Made by a program: the position numbers and the translations under genes. A model generated the notes under the pieces. That model worked only from the letters and a program-made list of their open reading frames with translations. It did not search any database and had not been told where the DNA came from. DNA of 9,707 nucleotides, taken from positions 1 to 9,707 of the forward strand of contig JAGLBF010000093.1 of assembly GCA_018260375.1 (NCBI GenBank). Direction: 5' to 3'. Source of the DNA: Deinococcus sp. Its GTDB lineage: Bacteria > Deinococcota > Deinococci > Deinococcales > Deinococcaceae. Below, one piece after another: positions 6,542 through 9,707 of the stretch; within the stretch, counting starts at the first letter, position 1; every line of letters begins with the position of its first letter.

Positions 6542-6582
6542 AGTGATACGGATTCCGATTGATTTGGCGCAGTCCGTATGAC
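6542..6582 (+). repeat. Dispersed palindromic repeat, copy 2
   Basis: The first 28 bp (6542-6569) are identical to the minus strand of 43-16. Here the element is a fuller palindrome: AGTGATACGGA (6542-6552) pairs with TCCGTATGACT (6572-6582) at 10 of 11 positions around a 19-base loop. It lies about 120 bases upstream of the first TolC gene. TATGAC (6577-6582) with TTCCGA 18 bases before it could act as a weak promoter for that gene, though the match is poor. Confidence 0.75.
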
Positions 6583-6699
6583 TCAGCATGGCCTTTGCCC
6601 AGAGCCAGCGCATAGGGCAGAGCATAGCATCTCAGCGCGGCCTATCTTCGCCAAACCTTCACCCTTTGCATGGAGGTTCTGAGTCAAGTTTGAGGCACA

Positions 6700-8223
6700 A
6701 TGATACGTATGGACTTTCCTCCTGCTTCCCTTTCGCGCATGACCCTGCTCAGTGCGGCTTTGCTGGGAGCCACCTGGCAGCCTATAGCCCAGGCCCAAGA
6801 CGTATCCACTACGCCACCAGCTGTAACCACTACGCCTGTCACCACGCCAGCGGTAGACGTCCCCGCTTCAACCCCTACGCCCGTAGTGACCACTGTGCCG
6901 GCGAGTACTACAGTTATTGTGACCCCGTCCAGCAACCCATTTACGCTAGAACAGGCTCTTACACAGCTGGGTGCCGCCCCAGCGGTGCAACAGGCCAATC
7001 TGGCCCTAGAGCGTGCTGGACGTGACCTAGATGCTGCCCGCGCCGCGCTGAACCTCAATGTGACGGTGGGCGGCAACAACGTTAATTATACCTCCGCACC
7101 TGCCACAGGCGCCAATAATCTGACCGGCACGCTGTATACACGCGCCACGGCGGGCCTCCTGCCCTGGGCCACCAACCAGTCAGCCCTTGCCACCGCGCAG
7201 CAGGCCCTTAACTACGCTAAGGCCGTACGCCAGGAGAATATCAACGTCACGCGCCTAAATGTGATACAGCAGTATCAGCAAGGGTACCTGGCTCAGTTGC
7301 AGCTGACGGCGGCCCAACAAAACCTGCAAAGCGCCCAGCAGACCCTGGCCGCAGCGCAGGCCCAGCGTAATTTGCAAAACACCACCCAGGAGAACCTACT
7401 TCAAGCTCAGTCGGGGCTACAGCTGGCACAGGCCGGTGTATTGACTGCCCAGAACGCGCTAGACACCGCTCGCCGCTCGCTCGCCGCTTCGCTGGGACTG
7501 GGCAGCAGTTTGGATAATGTAACCTTTACTACCCCTCCACAACTGCCTGCTAACCTAGACGTTACGGGCCTCACTGCGCTGGGCCTAGGTGACGTCAATG
7601 CTCTGGTGTCCCGCGCCATTGCCGCTAGCTCAGCCGTAGTAGAAGCCCAGAACAACCTGCTCACCGCCCAGCGCCTGCTTGCTGACCAGCAGCGTAACCT
7701 GGTCTTGCCTTCGCTGACGGTGGGGGCCATGTACGGCAAAAACGGCTCTGGTGCCACCGCCGGTTTAGACTTGCAAGCGGGTACGGTTTACGCGGGCTAC
7801 AACCAGAGTTTTGGCATGGCGGGCAATGCGACCAGCAACTCGCTGAGTGTGTCACTCAACGGCTCTTACAGCTTTTATAACCCTTCAGGCCGTGCTCAGA
7901 TTGCCAGCACGCAGGCCCAAGTGACCCAAACCCAGCTATCACTGATTTTGGCCCGCCAGACGGTAGAACTGTCGGTGCGTCAAAAGTACAGTGACACCCT
8001 GACCGCACTGGGCGCAGTGGCTTCCAAAGTCACTCTAGAAGAGCGTGCCCGCGTCGCCCTGCAAACCGCTCAGGCCCGTCTCGGCGCTGGAATTGCTACC
8101 CAAAATGACGTGCTCAGCGCGCAGGCCGCCTACGCCCAGGCCCAACAAGATACCCAGGCCGCCCGCGCCGCTGCGAGTGTGGCTGTTATTCAACTACAAA
8201 ACCTTGCTGGAGGAGCATCATGA
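6700..8223 (+). CDS. TolC-family outer-membrane efflux channel protein
   Basis: A 507-residue outer-membrane export duct subunit. Residues 1-32 are a Sec signal peptide with an AQA cleavage site (30-32). A Thr/Pro-rich linker (34-79) precedes the first repeat. The mature part shows the TolC/OEP double repeat: helix from about 81, beta-strand insertion about 117-152 (alternating NLNVTVGG and TLYTRATAG), long coiled-coil helices 155-268; then helix 293-332, second strand insertion about 333-397 (LPSLTVGAMYG, TVYAGYNQSFG, LSVSLNGSYSFYN), helices 398-503. LGAGIATQNDVLSAQ (461-475) is the usual TolC helical-repeat motif. Both strand pairs are present, so a membrane barrel can form. The start has TGAGG 4 nt upstream; an ATG three codons further (6709) is the alternative. 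It is translationally coupled to the next TolC-like gene. No adaptor or pump gene is present in the window, so the cargo is unknown. Confidence 0.9.
   Translation: MIRMDFPPASLSRMTLLSAALLGATWQPIAQAQDVSTTPPAVTTTPVTTPAVDVPASTPTPVVTTVPASTTVIVTPSSNPFTLEQALTQLGAAPAVQQANLALERAGRDLDAARAALNLNVTVGGNNVNYTSAPATGANNLTGTLYTRATAGLLPWATNQSALATAQQALNYAKAVRQENINVTRLNVIQQYQQGYLAQLQLTAAQQNLQSAQQTLAAAQAQRNLQNTTQENLLQAQSGLQLAQAGVLTAQNALDTARRSLAASLGLGSSLDNVTFTTPPQLPANLDVTGLTALGLGDVNALVSRAIAASSAVVEAQNNLLTAQRLLADQQRNLVLPSLTVGAMYGKNGSGATAGLDLQAGTVYAGYNQSFGMAGNATSNSLSVSLNGSYSFYNPSGRAQIASTQAQVTQTQLSLILARQTVELSVRQKYSDTLTALGAVASKVTLEERARVALQTAQARLGAGIATQNDVLSAQAAYAQAQQDTQAARAAASVAVIQLQNLAGGAS
8209..8215 (+). promoter_or_regulatory. 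Ribosome binding site of the second TolC-like gene, inside the first
   Basis: GGAGGAG lies within the last codons of the upstream gene, 4 to 6 nt before the ATG at 8220. With the ATGA stop-start overlap this indicates translational coupling of the two genes. Confidence 0.75.
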
Positions 8224-9266
8224 AGCATTTTTCAACCCTGACTGCCGTATCTATGACCACCATCGCCCTGGTAAGCACCGTTGCTACCGCCCAGAACGCC
8301 ACTTCGCTGAGCACTTCGGTGCAGGCAGCCCTGAAAAATGGAGCCAGCGTCCGCACTGCACAGGCCAATCTGGACAAGGCCAACAACACCCTCGCCGCCA
8401 CCAAAGCTGACCCCAGCGCCCTGGTCACCGAGACACTGCAATCTGCACAGGCCGCTACTTTGGCAGGCGTGCAGCTGCAAAATGCCCGCCTAGGAGCGCT
8501 GCAAGACGTGGTTAACGCCTATAACGCCCTCTATGTGGCTCAGGAAAATGTGGACTTGCAGACGTTGGAGGTGCAAAGTGACACCAAGGCGCTGCAGGTG
8601 GTACAGATCAAGCTGAATGTCCAAAACGCCACCGCCCTTGACCTCAAAAATGCCCAGAATACCCTGAATACAAGCACCCAGAATCTGTCGGATGCCAAGG
8701 CTCAGGTGAATATCGCCGCCCAGAAACTTGCCGCCCTAACGGGGCTGAGCACCAACGTGCGTGCCTCTGGTATCACCCAGGTACCGCCGCTCAAAACGCC
8801 ACTTGCTAGCCTGGTGAACGGCCTCAATACCCGTTTGGGAAGCGTGGTGCAAGCGCAGCAAGCCGTTGACCTGGCGCAGCTGAATGTCAAGCTGTATACT
8901 AACGACTTTACCCCCGTTCAGACACTGAATGTTGCCAAAGTGACCCTTGCAAACGCCCAGCGCAGCCTGGACACCGCCGTCAAAAATGCTTCTACCACAC
9001 TGAGCAGCGCCTACCAAGCGGCCGCCAACTCGCAGCAACTTTTGGTGGTCGCCCAGCAAAGAGAAGCCAACGCCAATACCAAATATCAGCAAGACCAGTT
9101 GCGACTGAAAACGGGCGTCATCAGCGCCGTTGATTTGCTCAACAGCCAGGTGGCCCTAGCACAAGCCCAGCAAAACCGCCTGCAAGCCCAGGCCACCGCC
9201 ATGAATAACCTGGCTGCCCTCTCGGTAGCGAGCGGGGTCAATTTGACAGGCATTAGCGGCATTTAG
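8220..9266 (+). CDS. TolC-like periplasmic helical protein lacking the beta-barrel strands
   Basis: A 348-residue exported protein made of two TolC/OEP helical-hairpin repeats. The signal peptide ends near ATA-QN (about 22-25). Repeat 1 runs from about 29 to 176 and repeat 2 from about 193 to 336; KTGVISAVDLLNSQ (297-310) is the familiar TolC motif and ATALDLKNAQ (137-146) its counterpart in repeat 1. Where canonical members carry two membrane strands of 30 or more residues, this protein has only short turns: around TKADPSALV (61-69) and LYTNDFTPV (225-233). At 348 residues it is about 100 shorter than usual, and the two missing insertions explain most of that. It should fold as an all-alpha tunnel or rod that cannot span the outer membrane by itself. 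The ATG overlaps the TGA of the upstream full TolC gene, so the two products are probably made together and may assemble together. Identity as OEP family is firm; the strand-less reading rests on visual alignment. Confidence 0.87.
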   Translation: MKHFSTLTAVSMTTIALVSTVATAQNATSLSTSVQAALKNGASVRTAQANLDKANNTLAATKADPSALVTETLQSAQAATLAGVQLQNARLGALQDVVNAYNALYVAQENVDLQTLEVQSDTKALQVVQIKLNVQNATALDLKNAQNTLNTSTQNLSDAKAQVNIAAQKLAALTGLSTNVRASGITQVPPLKTPLASLVNGLNTRLGSVVQAQQAVDLAQLNVKLYTNDFTPVQTLNVAKVTLANAQRSLDTAVKNASTTLSSAYQAAANSQQLLVVAQQREANANTKYQQDQLRLKTGVISAVDLLNSQVALAQAQQNRLQAQATAMNNLAALSVASGVNLTGISGI

Positions 9267-9288
9267 TTGCTGCTGCGATGACCGGGTG

Positions 9289-9326
9289 TCTGACATCTTG
9301 CAATGGTTCTGTCAGATTAAGTTTTT
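9289..9326 (+). terminator. Likely intrinsic terminator of the TolC pair
   Basis: TCTGACA (9289-9295) and TGTCAGA (9310-9316) form a perfect 7-bp stem with a 14-nt loop, 22 bases after the second TolC stop. TTAAG then TTTTT follow. The T-run is offset by about 5 bases, so termination may be moderate. Confidence 0.6.
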
Positions 9327-9457
9327 GCACGGCTGCCCGGGGGGCGTTTAAGAATGTCCTCGAATAGACGGTCGGCAGCATGGTGATCAATAAGAAACCC
9401 GTAGCCTGACTCAATGTCTCGACCAACCCAGGAGGGGCTGGAGACGCCCACGTTTCC
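9317..9457 (-). pseudogene. Possible gene remnant, C-terminal end of a phospholipase-D-like protein
   Basis: One minus-strand frame reads as 46 protein-like residues ending in a stop (9319-9317): GNVGVSSPSWVGRDIESGYG, then FLIDHHAADRLFEDILKRPP and a short basic end. The pattern VGxSSxxWxxRDxExxYGxLI...A..LFED resembles the part of phospholipase-D superfamily proteins just after the second HKD motif (GSxN and the following helix). No HKD triad is visible: the same frame has an in-frame TAA at 9460-9458 immediately upstream, preceded by an open stretch to 9655 without recognisable PLD features, and the other frames are interrupted too. There is no start codon or ribosome site for an intact gene. 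The homology is from memory of the family pattern and is tentative. Confidence 0.3.
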
Positions 9458-9460
9458 TTA

Positions 9461-9707
9461 CGGCTGGTGCTCGGCTATGTCAATGCACAGATAAAGACGC
9501 CTGTCTGCATCTGTCGGTGCCCCGAACGGCCATAGCCGTCGATGATGGGGTGATCTAGGATAAGGCAATAACGGCGCGATGAGCAGCGGCGCTGGCCCGC
9601 CTGGTGGCGGAAGTGTCAAGTGTCTGGCTCTGCTACAACTCCGTCTTATAAGCATTACGGAAAATTAGTTATAAGTATATCTTCTTAGTTTGCCATAGGG
9701 CAGGCAA
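9461..9707. other. Gene-poor right edge with AT-rich end
   Basis: No intact gene is supported. The minus-strand frame open from 9655 to 9458 is Pro/Arg-rich and lacks a ribosome site; it could be the decayed body of the remnant next to it. The last 65 bases turn AT-rich and contain CTTATAAG (9645-9652) and a second TTATAAG (9669-9675). On the minus strand TATAAC (9673-9668) with TGGCAA 16 bases upstream (9695-9690) could be a weak leftward promoter. TTGCC (9690-9694) and GGCAA (9703-9707) form a small dyad at the window end. Confidence 0.35.

Noticed and set aside
5746..6546. Open plus-strand frame of 266 codons opposite the helicase N-terminus and the intergenic region
   Set aside because: The composition is Cys/Gly/Arg-rich low complexity mirroring the helicase tail, with no start signal; the minus-strand helicase explains the region.
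1..9707. CRISPR array, tRNA, rRNA, or an intact insertion sequence
   Set aside because: No regularly spaced repeats, no cloverleaf or rRNA-like stretch, and no transposase frame were seen on either strand.

Overview
The window looks like a chromosomal piece of a Deinococcus-type bacterium. The genes are diderm envelope genes (lipoprotein, TolC-family exporters, periplasmic cytochrome c) in moderately GC-rich DNA. The helicase and the TolC pair have the Gln/Ala-rich style common in Deinococcota, and the intergenic DNA is littered with small palindromic repeats, as known for Deinococcus. This assignment is an inference from style; there is no rRNA or other phylogenetic marker here.

Layout. Left half (about 39-6212), all on the minus strand, read right to left: a DEAD-box RNA helicase with long disordered ends; a gene-free gap of about 350 bases with a long hairpin and two small tandem duplications; a DUF839/PhoX-like lipoprotein; and, 118 bases further on, a large secreted diheme cytochrome c. 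The lipoprotein and cytochrome genes are probably one transcription unit. Right half, plus strand: two TolC-family genes with an ATGA overlap (6700-8223 and 8220-9266), followed by a likely intrinsic terminator. The last 380 bases hold no intact gene, only a short minus-strand remnant that may come from a phospholipase-D-like protein.

A perfect 28-bp sequence occurs twice in opposite orientation, at 16-43 and 6542-6569. The two copies bracket the whole minus-strand block, and the left copy supplies the stop codon of the cytochrome gene.

How the genes may work together: the DUF839 lipoprotein and the diheme cytochrome are both exported and adjacent, which suggests an envelope metalloenzyme or redox pair. 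The TolC pair is the most unusual element. The first protein has the usual two beta-strand insertions that make an outer-membrane barrel. The second keeps both helical-hairpin repeats but has only 8-10 residue turns where the strands should be, so it looks like a strand-less, purely helical TolC paralogue translationally coupled to a normal one.
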